A DNA stretch of 64,000 nucleotides from assembly GCA_037576195.1 (NCBI GenBank), contig CM075101.1, positions 44,454,001-44,518,000 of the forward strand. The letters are read 5' to 3'. Position numbers and translations under genes: made by a program. The DNA comes from Phytoseiulus persimilis (Eukaryota; Arthropoda; Arachnida; Mesostigmata; Phytoseiidae). Positions 1 through 12,416 of the stretch are shown here, piece after piece. Under the pieces are notes generated by a model that saw only the letters and a list, made by a program, of their open reading frames with translations, had not been told where the DNA came from and searched no databases. Positions within the stretch are counted from its first letter, which is position 1; every line of letters begins with the position of its first letter.

Positions 1-2178
1 TCGTGAGTAGCTAACTCCTTCTTGCAGACGACGCCTCCTCGGGAGTGTCATCGTGATGCAACTTGCGAATGCCCTCGCTCGAATGGGGGCGCAGCGGAAT
101 TACCATGCGGCTCGTAGAGCTCCTATTCCACGATTTTTTAGTTCGGTAATCCATGTTATGAATCGATTGATTCGTCTCGCTAATGCTGCCACGATCACCT
201 CTAGGAGGGACTATCACTGTCCCTCGAATCACATCGTCCGACAGCGGGGAACCCTCCGCTCTCCCTAGGCTGAACTCGACACATCACTGTTTGGAACTCG
301 AAAGCCCCTGTTTCGTCGTTCGGGAGATTCGCTGCAGCATTGCGGTTCTGGGATACGATACCAGACATGCGACTACAGTCATGGATTTCGTTGGTGTTTG
401 AACGCCTTCTTTGTCGAAACACACCATGCGCACTTTCTTCCATGTTGTGAACAAAACAACTCTCAAAACCAGAAGACGCCACCGAATGCCTTACTTCCTT
501 TTTCGATCCGAAGTTGAAGGCACGGACTCCCCACAAACTCCTCATTCCGTCTCCAAGATTTCTAGTCTTCCTGAACAGGATATTTGACCATGACCCTCGC
601 TTTGAGAGGCTTATGTCAACAAGCTGCCTGGAAACGCCAGGGAACGAACTGGATGATTTCCCCGGAGCTCTCTGCGAGGACTCCCACAGAATTGATAGCG
701 CCTCGGGGAAGTTCAGGAGAACGCTCCCCGGCTGCGAAAAAGACGGCAGGCTGAAAGTATAGACGCCTTTCCGGAGCGTCATTCTCCGAATAACTGCACA
801 GGGCCTTGTCAGATGAACCAGTTCTCCGAAGGTCGTTTCCGGGAGCTCGAGCGGGAATCATGGATCTTGCGCCAGAGCCCGTGAGTTCCCGAACATCTTT
901 CCACGAATACCGTCCAAGCAGGAACTCGAGCAGACGGACATTTTCCCATCGCACGACCTCTGCAACCCGAGACAGGCGGACCGGCGGTCGATCCCATAGG
1001 TAGACAGGAAACCCTCGCACCGCCCGGTATGAAAGGCGAACAGACAAGGGGCTGCTAGAGGGAGAGGCGGACATGAAGTCGAAATCTAGTCCACATTCTC
1101 AAGGGAGGTGAATATTTTATGGAGTCGGTGACACCCGCGGTAAAAGCCACTCAATCAGACCCTCGTTCTTCCTCGGCCACACCGTCCCCTCTTGGAGCCA
1201 TGTTTCTGAAGTCAGGTGGAGGAGATCCGCTCGCCTCGCTTCGCTTTCAACCTTGCGCTAACTGACACAGCGATACAAGTTGATACCAAAGATTTCGACT
1301 CAGACACCGAGCGGAGTACATACATGGTGCTGTGTCGCACGAGTGCTTCCCCACTCGGAGTCTGGGTCGGAGTGCGGCGCGGGGCTGGACGTACTCTCCT
1401 CCAGCGAATTCCGCAGGACGGGAGCTCACAGCCAGAGGACAGAGACGAAAGCCGTTCCCTGTCGCGCCGAATTCCGTCCATTTATGCCGAACACGGAACC
1501 ACCGTTCTTATGATCGCGACCCGCTTCGCGCCTCGTAGACGCTGCTGAAGAACACAGCAATCTACTGAAACAGAGGGTGTGACGTCCTGATCACACTCGG
1601 CCGCGTAAGAGGAAGAGTTTGGCTGGGCGAGACAATGTCAGCAATTAGGCTTCGATTTGCAGTGGCGGTTAGCTTACAGCATCGTCTCCTTCCCGAGCGG
1701 AGCAGCTTGCCTTTATGATAGGGCTTTTCTACCCACGACGAAGGGCTCCTACATCGTATGTCTCGCTCCGCCCGCTCGCCCGCCAGCCAGCCATCCCGGT
1801 GGGGTGTAAGTGTGTATATGTAGCGCCACAGATCGAGAGAGATATAGGAAGACAGGAGAGGTAGAGAGTGTAATCTATCTGTTTTGGATGGGAGCGCGGA
1901 CGACTGGTTGCATTATTCGTCGACATGAGTCAGGAGGCGTGAAGTCAGACGATGGCAAAATGAACATTGACTCTCAGCCTTGCAACAGCGGCTTCGCTTT
2001 TTGCACCAACGGGACACTTCCTGCACCGCAAGGAGAGATAAGGACGAACACCTGCATCTGAGTTTCATCCGAATCGAGCTGAATGGGCTTTCAGGGCAAA
2101 CGTTGAGTGCGAGGCCCGGAGTGGTAACGGAAGGACAACGATCGATGTAGTGCATTCGATCTAATAGATTGATTTTCC

Positions 2179-2194
2179 TTTATTTTTATTTATT
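2179..2194 (-). terminator. Candidate poly(A) signals for otp
   Basis: On the minus strand this short A/T stretch contains three overlapping AATAAA hexamers, about 800 bp past the otp stop codon at 3001-3003. Position and strand suit otp 3' end formation. No transcript evidence is available, so this is an inference. Confidence 0.4.
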
Positions 2195-2524
2195 GTATCC
2201 GATTCACCATCTGCAGCTGATCATCATCTTCGTCGTAATCACTGTCATGCTCATGCTCGTCGTTATCTTCGTTCTCTCTGAAGGCGTGTCATCTAGTGAA
2301 GTTTTTTCTGTGTACAAACCGTGACTCGTCTCGAGCCTTTAATTGCTACATACATTGCAACTCCGATCCGTGTTCAAGTCCACAGACCAACGTCTGTTTC
2401 CTCGTAGAACCTTCTTTGTCCTTGTATTCTTTCATTGCTACGATCGTGATTCGTGACTCCAGTTTGAGAACTTGGGGTTTTGATATTTTGCTTGCTGTTT
2501 TCCTTCTTCCTCCGCCGTCCGGAC

Positions 2525-2596
2525 GGGATGAATCCAACCCATCCGATCGGGATGAATCCAGCCCATCCGATCGGGATGAATCCAGCCCATCCGATT
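2525..2596. repeat. 24-bp tandem repeat, three copies
   Basis: Three head-to-tail copies of a 24-bp unit start GGGATGAATCC and end CCATCCGATC, differing at only two positions. Because 24 is a multiple of three, frames stay open through the array on both strands. The minus frame would read repeated IGWAGFIP and the plus frame repeated HPIGMNPA. No coding gene is evident around it. Confidence 0.9.
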
Positions 2597-3000
2597 GGGA
2601 AGGGAGGAAGGCGCTCCTCTTCCTCCGTTCCCGGCAATGATGTCTCGACGCTTCTCCCGCACATTCGTCCCACTGACTCGGCGCTCCGTCTCATCGAGTG
2701 ATCCTGGTTGTATTTCGCGGAGAATAACTCAAGTGGGCTCTGAGGCCTTCTCGCATCGATTCACTCCATTTATGTACACCAAGTGCCGCAGTCCGCATAG
2801 TCTGCTCGTGAGTCTGCATCCACTGCTCGAGTCGTGGTGACTACGTAAAACACAATTTCTATATCTAAGAATCGTAGACGCTCCTCCGAGAGGGTTTCTT
2901 TCTGAGTGGGTCACATTTCTTGGGTACAGTTATTTTGGGTCGATTCCATTCCATAATGTCATCATGAGCCGATTCTCTCCACGAGTCGTTCCTTTCCCGT

Positions 3001-6000
3001 TCAGTTCCAGAGCACGTTTGAGTCCAGCATCGAGGGCCAGCTTTGAAGCTGTGGGTAGCCAAAGTCGTTCCCCGAACAAGGAGTCGAAGACTGCAATGTG
3101 AATCGGGCGCTCAGAGATCGCCTCGATGGGTCGGCCGCAGTTGGATTCATTGGAACAAGCTCAAATAATCCCGAGCTGTGGACTTTTGGAAGCTCACCTG
3201 TGACAACGGAGGCATGCTTGTGGGAGGTCCCGATATGGGACTTTGTCGTAGAGAATTCAACGGTGGGAGCTGGGGGGGCATCGGGTTCAGTGGCACCGTC
3301 GAGGGAGGAGGGGGCGGCCATCGCGGAGGTTCAGGCGCCGAACCGAAAGAACACAGCGAGTCCGCGGAGGACATCACTCCGAAAGGAGGGAGAGAATGCG
3401 ACGGCAGCAACGGACCACCCGAAGATCTGAACACCGAAGAGCTCTTCTTGCGTTTTTTCCATTTCGCTCTCCTATTCTGGAACCAGACCTTGAAGAGAGA
3501 ATCGATTTCGTTAGGAAACTCCGCGTTTATCTAGCGTCGTCCTTCGCATTCGTAGGGCTCAGCCAATCCATCAGAGTCAGGACTCCTCGATCCTACTTCC
3601 GAAGGATCTCGCTTTCGGAAGGATCTGATCCTCTTGGCAGTCCGATCTCGGGAAAGCGAGCGTCTCATGATGGCGAAGTCTCTGTGCGACTCGACCGAAT
3701 CTGGATTCTGGAGCGACAATCATTCGAGAGTTCAGGAGTTCATTCCCGAAGCGTCAATGGCGCTTCTTCGGTCGCTTCTGCTTCCTTACTAGCTCGAGTC
3801 CTCGGGAAGAGAACAATCGCTCGAGTTGGGTGAGAACTCGTCGTTCCGTCGCAAGACACCCGATATCCTGTGTAAACTGCTGATCTCTCAGCAGGATATG
3901 TGAGTCGCTGCGCGCGGGCTCCCGGGCCGCGCACCAATCGAGCCTTTCTCACAAGCCATCTAATATCAGACGTTTAATTTCGTGAGCCGATGGTCGTTGA
4001 AACGAAGGTAGGGCATACCAAACGAAGCTACCGAGCAACCAACCTCGGCATTGATCATATGAACAGCTAGCTAGCTCCCCCCCCCCCCCCTCACCCCCCG
4101 ACTCCTGCCCGGACTCAAACACAATCAATGGAGATGTTCGACGAGGGGTAAAAAGGAGGGAATACCAACGTCGGGGTTTCTTTCTGTGTTTCCCTCTGTT
4201 CCAGCAGCCGCCCGCTCAGGCCAGCGGGAACGAACATTCAATATTGGGTATCTGTACGTGAGTCTGTCGCCAGGTCGTCTCACCGGTCGCTTGATCGGAA
4301 GTAGAGGCAGAGGCTTCTAGCAGGAATTTAATAAAGAGCGCACCGTGGTGTCGCGTGTCCCGCCGTTGTTATTTCCCCACAGCAGCGTCCCCGCATAGAC
4401 CCGATAGCTTTTCATCCCGCAGGTGGTTAGAACTAGATGACACGTGTACGGAGTCGACACATGCCGAGATTGAGTCGCAATCGTCCGAATGCGGGCGTGC
4501 GAGCGAGCGAGCGGTCGGACGGGCAGGGTATGTCGGTTGTCACTCGGCTCTTGATGGACTGCTTGATTATTCTTTAATAAGGAGACTCTCGGAATTCCTC
4601 TGCCTCCTGGAATCGGCTCCCTGTCGCCAGCTCAAGCGAGCCTCACAGGAGTCGGGAATCCAGCCGACTCAGGAGTCGCGAAGAAATGTGGCGGCAACGG
4701 CGGACAATTCCTGTTACATCGAGGTCAGCACCAGCGGTCATCAGGAACAGGGACCATCGATGGCCGAACTGCTTGATCGAAGCTGACAGTGAAAGCCACG
4801 TCAGGCGGACGACAAGAACTTTCAGGCGGGCAGGGGAAGGCGAACGCTACTTGATGTGTGGCAACGCTGCCAAACTGCCGGCAAAGCGTCTGTCGGGGAG
4901 GACACAGCGCACTCTGCTTTTGCGGAGGGAACGAGAAGTGCCAGGAGAGGGAGTAGAACGGGCTAGGAGGCTGCTGGGGGACAGAAGACGAGGTGACATC
5001 GAAAGCACATTTATATATGAGATGTGCGAGTGAGCGATCCGCTCCCGAGGGAACAGCTAATGGAGAGACACAGTGTGGGGAGGGAGTCGGGTCTGGCGTG
5101 CCGGCTACTGACTGCTGCTTGACTGGACGCCTGGTTGGATGAGTGCTGAACGAACGAAAGAACGGCCATCGCTGCTCGGATACACAGCAGATAGCTGCTA
5201 TTGCGACGAAAATATCTCTGATGTTTCAGGTGAGCTGGATCCTCGGAGATATCGCGAAACTCGATCGCCACTCCCGCCCAGTTGTTTCAGAAGGCTCGAG
5301 GATGAATTCGTGGAAAGTCCCGCAACTTGGATTGAGTCCCGGCCCTCGATTAACACTAGACCAAGATGTTCGCTCCCGCACGACCGGCAGACCCGCCGCC
5401 AAGGCGGAAGGATTTTCGGTCTTCCCAATACACGACGAGCAGATATGGAAGCTCGTTTTTCCCCGCATCGATGCGTTCTTGATGGTTTTCCCTCCGAGTT
5501 TTTATTACCTCCCGTGCCGTCCTCGGATGAGATCCTTTCGAACGGGTTGAACAGAAAGCGAGCCGATCTGAGCGGAGGTAAACGATGTTTGAGAGCTCAC
5601 TACTGAGCGATCGAGCGGCCCGAGGACGCGGCGCTGTTTCTGCGGCTTCGGCCCGACGGCATCCGATTCTGCTCAGAGGTGCACGCCTCATTTGAGCCTC
5701 AACTAGGCACGAAGACAGGCACAAGATCATCTAGGGATCAACGCCGGAGCTACAGCGGATGGAAGGTTCACCGAGATTGCGGGCTATTCTGCATCTCGCT
5801 TTGGGAACACACCAAGCCAACGCTTGTGCCCTCTCGGGGAGCAGCTTCCCGCAGATGGAAAGGGGATTGCTTCTTTCCAGCGCGGATTCTTCGCTGAATG
5901 ACGTCAAGAATTCCGTGAAACGATATCCAGCTACCCTCGCCTTCGGTCACCGTCCCAGTGTAGGCCGACGGCGGCGCCGTTTCACTAAACGTGTTACAAA

Positions 6001-8161
6001 GACGGAGGACGGTGGCGAGGTTGCAACACAGATTCGTATTCTCTGACGGTCCGTCTGTCTGTTCGTCTGATATCCTCGTCGGCTTGAGCAGCCCCCGGTT
6101 CTGTGCTATAATGCGGCGGGGTCGTGAGTTCTGTGGTGCAAGTGGCTCGCGGCGATGGATGGAGCCCGACGGAGTCGATCGCTCGCTAGCTCGCCGGCGT
6201 CGGTTAGGACCCGAGCTCACTCGGAGCTCTGGAGCCGCATCCGGCGGAGCAGACGTCGACTGCTCGCCGACTGAGAATCGAAACTCAGTCCGCGAGCGAC
6301 GTCGATGGAAAAATGGAGAGAGACAACCGGTAGCACGTAATTAAGAACGCGACACTCGAGCTATGGCAGAGAGGAGAGCAGTGTTAGTCCCTCCCATCCG
6401 AGGAGGCTCCGCCCGAAATCGATGGGAGCAAAAGCAAAAGGGACCGAGGATATCGAAGCTGTCGATTGCTTCTCCCGTCTGGGAAACATTTCCCACTCCT
6501 TGCTCCGCTGTCGCCGCAGTCGTTCTTGCCGTTGCTGGCGCTGCCGACGTCATCCTCGACATTCCCGGATCCTGAATGCAGAGGCAAATGATATTCCAGT
6601 TTTCGAGCGTTCGATCACTCCTCACTTAGATTCCTCAGCATTGGATATTCGGGTTGGGGGCATTGGTTTTCCATGAATATGTCCAAATTTCAAATTCTGT
6701 ATTCTGGTCGCTGAGTTGTCTGCACCAGTCGCTCAACAAGACCCCCCCCCCCTCCCCTGGCGAGGCTTCTTTCAATGCAGCGATTCGAGGAGTCGCCTCA
6801 AGACTGAGAATGGTTCAGCGGAAAGTCGAAACCATCGTCCTGCTCTCAGCCAAGTCTCGGGAGGCATCCGATCAGATCGAAAGGTTCTTGTTTGTTCCGG
6901 AACCTATCTTTGATCACATCATTTCGCATCTCTCGCCTCTTCCGGAGGACTTCACGTAACCATGTCCGAGGTCCTCGCTCCCCCTTCGAGTCGACCCTCA
7001 CTCCTTCGCCCGTCTTGGCGCCATTTCAAAGTTTTGTAAGAAACGAACCTGAACCCTCGATTCGGTGAGGCCGATTCTCATCGCAAGTTCCTCGCGCATG
7101 AAAATATCGGGGTAGTGGGTTTTGGAGAAGCTTCGCTCGAGCTCCTGCAGCTGAGCCGGGGTGAATCTTGTACGGTGACGTTTCTGCTTTGATGAAGGCT
7201 TATCCTCACAACTGCTCGTGATAGTTCCTGCAAGATTAGAGCTTGTCGTCACTATCGATCAGAAACTCAACAGGCGAAACTTTGGCTTCTCCCATCGGTC
7301 CCTCGTCTCAGCTCGGTATCCTGAATTCGTTTCCGCGAGTTGCGCAAAGCCTCAGAGTATGTTTTTATCTTCCGTGATCTTTTCACTCTATCTGGTCATT
7401 GGTTCTCCCGGAGTCCGAGCATCCCGTCTGCTTGCTTGTTCGCTCTATAAATCTGTCTTTCGACAACGTATTCCCCGACTGCTGAATTATGCACCAGGAG
7501 CTGTGGGACAGGCAGCTGCTCCAGTCGCTGCGGCTGCTGCCAATCTTGTCGCAAACTGGGCGCGGCAACTCCGCAGAACGCAATGAAAGCCGAGATCCTT
7601 GCTCAGGATCCCATTCCTCCCCTATCATGGAGAAGGAGGTGATCTCGGGGACCTCGTGAAAATCGAAAGCTCCGTCATGAGAGAGGGTCTCTCGACCCAA
7701 CTAGTTCTGGCCCGTGGTCCGTGAAGAGATGAATCGATATTCACATCCGGACTCAAACAAGTAGAGCCCGGAGGAAGCTCCTGACGCAAACGGCGGCGGG
7801 CTTTCCTATCTGATGACAACGGGGGCTCAAGCCCGCGGAAATGTAGTACAAAGATTGCGTTACCTGAAGACACATTGTGATGGATGAGCTGAACGCCCGA
7901 CGAAAGATTTCCTGTGTGGTGCATCGAGATCGGTGGGTGCTCGAGCAGGTGCAGTGAAGTTTGAGGTGGGTTCTGACTTAGTGAAGCCGCCATAGAGGCC
8001 GGCATGGGGCCTCCGGAATCGAGCGACTTCATCGACTCCGATATAAGAGCTTCAGTCGACGATTGTGTGTGAATTTCATCCTTGACTGTAAAGAATGCGC
8101 TCCGGTCACTGAGTGGTTCTCTTTTCCCACCAAACATTATTGGGCTTCCTAAATTAGGCAT
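3001..8161 (-). CDS. otp: Orthopedia homeobox transcription factor
   Basis: This is a paired-like homeodomain protein of the Orthopedia family, a nuclear DNA-binding regulator of neural and neurosecretory cell development in known animals. Coding exons, in order, are 7864-8161, 7049-7227, 3198-3488 and 3001-3090; together 858 nt, 285 residues. The ATG at 8161 is the first after an in-frame TGA. The homeodomain covers about residues 114-173: [16 protein letters not shown], then [18 protein letters not shown], then [11 protein letters not shown] after the splice, with Gln at position 50. The intron between homeodomain positions 46 and 47 (3489-7048) is the classic paired-class site. After the homeodomain, [19 protein letters not shown] and SLCSF match Otp. 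The last exon lacks a clear C-terminal OAR motif, so the 3' end is the least certain part. Splice phases 1, 0, 0 join without frame breaks. Confidence 0.9.
3489..7048 (-). other. Large intron within the otp homeodomain
   Basis: A 3,560-bp intron splits the homeodomain after Gln46. The donor reads CAG|GTTCGT, which is weak, and the acceptor CTTCAAG|GTC. I see no convincing gene inside; several open frames on both strands (for example 5139-5606 plus) have non-coding composition. It includes a run of 14 C at 4077-4090. An intron this long in an otherwise compact locus may carry enhancers, but no element is recognisable by eye. Confidence 0.6.
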
Positions 8162-11076
8162 CCTGGGATATCTGGGATTCGACACCGGATACCGGTTTCT
8201 TGCGCAGTCCCCTCATTCGATTCCTCCTGCTCGCGCGATACACGTAGGCCCGTCACGTTATGAAAACCGTACCGAGCTCACTTACAGAAAGGTGGGCAGT
8301 TGGGATAGGCACTCGCTCCACCATGTAGTGATCGAGGGAAGATTCTCGGGTTATTTATCGTAAGCTGACTTCGTCTATATCTACTTCTCGAATGTAGGGG
8401 TGGTTAAATTAACGACGGCAATGCAAGAGGCGCTTACTTAACGCTCATGGTGAGTGGGTGGGACGGCAGGGTGACCCACCAGCGGGCGGTTGGGCAGTCG
8501 GGTGGTCAACCAACCGAGCTCGCCGGGCCGAAACAGGCCAATACCGGTGAATAATGATATTGATGGCATTGTTATAAACGGGAAAAGCTCTCATAAATAC
8601 TGACCGGTCACTTTATTTGGCCTGGCCGCGAAGTGAGAAAGCCGGCCACAAGAGCATATCACAGACCACTTGACGTACAACTAGAGTGCATTGCAGCACT
8701 GAGTAAGCTACGCAAAGGAGCGCAGCGCTCTCTTTCCAAGTCTGACGTGGGATGATTCGGGCACCAGGAATAGTTCAGAACGAATTCACAAACGCTTCTT
8801 AGCGGATATCGACGGACCCGGCTCGGTGACTGGTTTTGGAGCCTCGGTGACTGGTTTTGGACGCTAGCTGACTCCTACTCGGCCGGATAGGTCGCAGGCA
8901 CGAGCGAGCCGGGTCTTCCATCGAACGTTTCGAGGAAGGTAATACCAAGTGCCCGGTAGGGGGTCTATTGCTTGTGTTATTGCCCACAAACCTGCCTCAA
9001 CGGCCAGCCTGCAAGCCAGTCAGCGGAAAGCGAGCGGACTTGCGCCCGAATCCGCCGCGGACAAGTCGTTGGGGGCACGAAAGCTGGCTGTCACCAAGAT
9101 CGGCCAGCCGTCTGGTCGCCCGGACGGAGAGTGGGTCTGGTGGTCTTTTCTTCTCGTCGGTCGTGCGATCCCTGTACGAGGCGCCGAAAGCAAAACTCGC
9201 GAGCTACAATGGCGGACTGACATAACAGGCAAGGTAGAATACTCAGCCGTAAACTCGTTTATGGCAGTCGAGGGATATCCTGAACAACCGCCACGAACAG
9301 TCGCACGGCCAGGGAAGCGAAGAACGTGGCGCCAGCGGAAACGCAGGGCAAGAACTCCAAGACTGAGAGAAGCGAGGACAGAGAACGAGACGAGGATGCC
9401 AGCAGCAGCAGCACATCTCGGAGCAGGAATACGCGGTTCCGAACGTCCCGAAGACTTCTTGGCTCAGAGGACCACTCGAAGGGATGAATCCTCCCAGAGC
9501 GGAATATCCGGCTCTTCGCCCCGGCACAGACTCACATCACAGGAAGTTCGGTGTCAGAAGGTTTGGCCGAATCGATTGGGCTCCGATTCGCGTTCCTCGC
9601 AGCTTTTCTGACTCACGCGCTCTCGGTTCCAGAACCCGGAGTGTCTGCTAGGGTCCGAGTCCTCTGAGCGGAGCCGAGAGACGAGTTGAACCAGGCTGCA
9701 CATAAAGGGGTGTTGACGAAAAATACGTACTCGTGTTCCAGAATTCGAACATACGGATGGATACAGGGGCTTTCGCCGCTTGTCGACGATATTTTCACAC
9801 GAACACCGACGATTCGCGCGCCAGAAAGACTCGCGTCGGCAGCTGCCTCTTCTAGCGCCGGCTTGTTTCGCGCTCGCAGGCAGCTGGAGCGCCGAGCCTA
9901 TTGCGCGCGTGGTCTCCTTGGGCACAGCTGCGCGTCGAGCGCCGCCGATTTCGGGACAGAGACCGATTGCGCGCATTTTCTGGCGTATGTTGTGGTAGGC
10001 GGATGTTGCGGCTGAAACGAGCAACACCGTCTCGCCAACGTGACACTTGCATGGGAACTCCCATGTGTCCAACTCCTCAACTCGAGCTTGGAGCTAGCCA
10101 AAGCCACTCGCTTCGCTCGCAGATCATTTTGGTCGCAGCCGAGGCGAGGTCCAGACAGGCCAAAAGTTCCGGCTTGTAGTTCCCTCAATGATCCTTTTCC
10201 GCAGCACCACGGCTTCTCATGGTTGTACCGCGGTTCGCTGAGATGTTTTTCGCTCCCATTCTTCACATGCGCTGTAATGGGCTGCGCGCTCAACTTGGGC
10301 GCTCGCGCTATGACGCCGCGTCCGCAGAAGGCGCCACGAGCTCTTCCATGCTTGGCGCGCTGCCGCTTAATCCATTCGGCAGTCGAAGCACATTCGCGAT
10401 GTTCCCTTTTTCCATTGCGCTCCTCGCACTTCAGGGATCCGAGTTGTGTCGGTTTTGGAGCCGACTTGTCGTCTGCTAGCATCTTAAGCTTCCTCGCCAC
10501 CAAGCGTTCCCGAATAATGTCTGCGGGGAGAGGAGCACAAAGCCGAGCACAGGATTTCGCCATGTCGAGCCAAGGAGTGGGCACGAGCACTCCGAAACCT
10601 CCCCGGATTCATTCTAATGGAACCCCATCCGTCGTTGAACACAATGCTCCAGAGAAAGAGAACCCGAGGCTTTGGTCTGAGAAACTATTTCCTCAACGGC
10701 TCTCAATGTTGCGATCCTGCCGTGGGACCATCTCAGGAGAGCTGCTTTCTGGAGCTCAATCAGGTTTTTCGGGTCAAGGCTAGAGCGACTTGTCTTGATG
10801 CTGCTCTCGTTCAAGAACACGTTCTAGCCCAAGTGCCGACGCTGACTGCTCCTCGGCGAGTCGGACGGCACACGTTGTTCTCGAAGCCTGAGCGAACCCT
10901 GGTGGGTTCTCAAGGAAGTTATGAAAGAAAGCGCCGTGGGGGGGGGGGGGGGCGTGTCGGATGGATCATTGAATCCGATGTTCCGACGGGAGAATAAAAA
11001 CCTTCAAACTCGAGCAGGAACACAGTAGAGTTGACAAAAAGGGATGCGAGAACGAGTCTAGCGGACAATCCTCGCG
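8162..11076. other. Region 5' of otp, no recognised gene
   Basis: This should contain the otp promoter, but I cannot name an element. It holds a 19-bp direct repeat (8822-8861) and a G/C-rich stretch where long open frames overlap on both strands (minus 9898-10590, 230 codons; plus 10040-10783, 247 codons). Neither resembles a known family. A run of 15 G lies at 10938-10952. Confidence 0.4.
8822..8861. repeat. 19-bp direct repeat, two copies
   Basis: The 19-mer beginning CTCGGTGACTGG occurs at 8822-8840 and again, identical, at 8843-8861, giving a 21-bp period. It lies about 660 bp upstream of the otp start codon. Its function is unknown. Confidence 0.85.
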
Positions 11077-11268
11077 ATGATTGTCAATCTTGAAGGAATC
11101 AAATCAGCGGATGTGGCGCGACGCATCGCTTACGGCATCTTGGGTAATGTCCCCGGAAATCACAACGTCTGTCGTTTCGAGAGTGATGCTAAGCCCAAGG
11201 AGCTGCGAAAGACTCTGGACGATTCATCGGAGCCGCAGGTGAAAAATGACGCTAACATTTGGGTATAG
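11077..11268 (+). CDS. Hypothetical small protein, 63 codons
   Basis: An ATG-started frame begins MIVNLEGIKSADVARRIAYG and runs 63 codons, with a composition (I, V, K, D, E) more protein-like than the surrounding frames. I do not recognise a family. If the 30-nt segment 11239-11268 were removed (GTGAAA at one end, GGGTATAG at the other, with a CTAAC branch-like motif), the frame would continue about 28 codons through PILPEELRQN to a TGA. Thirty nucleotides is below the usual animal intron minimum. This may be chance. Confidence 0.2.
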   Translation: MIVNLEGIKSADVARRIAYGILGNVPGNHNVCRFESDAKPKELRKTLDDSSEPQVKNDANIWV

Positions 11269-11891
11269 GATTATTGTCGAGACAATACGGAACAGATTCC
11301 CATCCTCCCTGAGGAGCTACGGCAGAATGCCACTCCTTGTTGGCCACTCCTGTGAACGATTCGTGTCACGAGCTGCCGTGCCGAGGGACGAATCAGGTCC
11401 GACGGGCGGGAATCCATTGTGAAAGGCTCGAGTTTCTCGAATTCATCAGAGATACTTCGTGACCGCGTACTACCGCTTCCTCGGGTAGGGAAGAAGCTCG
11501 ACGAGGTAAGCAGTGAGCATAAACAAAAGGTTCAGAGCTCAATGCGGAGACAGCTCTCACACTTGTTCTATGATTTGCTCATCGAAATCTGGTTGATTCC
11601 TCGTTTTTGAGTCCAGCGCACCGATCTCGATTCGAACCACGATAAGTCAGGTTGTATGGCGAGATGTTGTACCTGTTGATCTTCCAATATTGATCGCAGC
11701 GCGTTCGGAGCTCGACACCGTGACAGGGTTCAAATTTCAAAAACTGCGTTTATCGCAGGATGGAGAAGATGGGAGCCCGGAGACGAGCGGCAAACAAGTG
11801 GCTCCTGTCTCTGAGGACCTAGACAGACTCAACAGTTCTGAATACAGCCATTGATGGCTTCCCCAGTGGCTCGAATTTCCCGAATCGCTCC

Positions 11892-12416
11892 TTATGTTAC
11901 AGTGGAAGCAGGAGAAACACAACTGGATCCGATTTCCCATCTCAAAGTTCTGAATTGGAGTCGAGCGGCCTGGTGCGTGATCGATGCTCTGAATTCCGTC
12001 GCATCATCGCGTGTCTGACGAAAGCAACGAACGGCGATACGTTTTTTGAAAGCCCACGGCGTCACGGATGAAACATTTCGACGCACCTCGGAGGCCGGTG
12101 AGCGTGATCGCATCTCGCGCTCTTTAATCGCTTTCGAAGCCACAACGTATCACGTAGACATTCCGAGATCACCGGAGCGCAACTCCCAGAACTTACCTGC
12201 GTCGATTAGTGACGGAGGATTGCTGTCTCGATAGTTCCTCAGCAGCAGGCTCAATTGAAGTCGTTGTCGGTCCTTGCCGAATGTGGATCCCAATGAATTC
12301 AATGAAGCAAGTTCCTTGTCCGCTTCGATCGGCTCAAGATCCCCGTGGCCCGTGAGGTGGCTCGAAGGCCTCGTGACGGCAGCTGGCGATTCAAGCAGCG
12401 ATGGCGGCAAGGCCAT
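11892..12416 (-). CDS. Hypothetical two-exon protein, about 152 residues
   Basis: Exon 12197-12416 opens with an ATG (MALPPSLLESPAAVTRP) and ends at a strong donor, GCAG|GTAAGT. A 66-bp intron ends GAAAG, and exon 11892-12130 continues in phase 1 to a TGA. The total of 459 nt keeps one open frame. Segments such as EPIEADKELASLNSLG and RQRLQLSLLLRNYRDSN look coding; the second exon is rich in Arg and less convincing. I recognise no domain. The intron could equally be an accident of sequence. Confidence 0.28.

Larger units (their letters stand above)
1..3000. other. Non-coding region downstream of otp
   Basis: I recognise no gene here. Open frames exist on both strands (for example a 193-codon minus frame ending at 201), but their composition is rich in R, S, P and G, as expected from translated non-coding DNA. 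The stretch holds a 24-bp tandem repeat (2525-2596) and three overlapping AATAAA hexamers on the minus strand (2179-2194) that could end the otp transcript. Confidence 0.5.

Noticed and set aside
201..782. 193-codon minus-strand open frame
   Set aside because: Composition is rich in S, R, G and F without recognisable motif, no linked splice signals, and other frames across it are similarly open.
4077..4090. Poly-C run, and other homopolymers at 10938 and 13522
   Set aside because: Ordinary simple sequence; no function can be inferred and length may be affected by sequencing error.
8949..9611. 220-codon plus-strand open frame
   Set aside because: Dominated by R, P, S, A and T as in translated G/C-rich non-coding DNA; no domain and no conserved motif.
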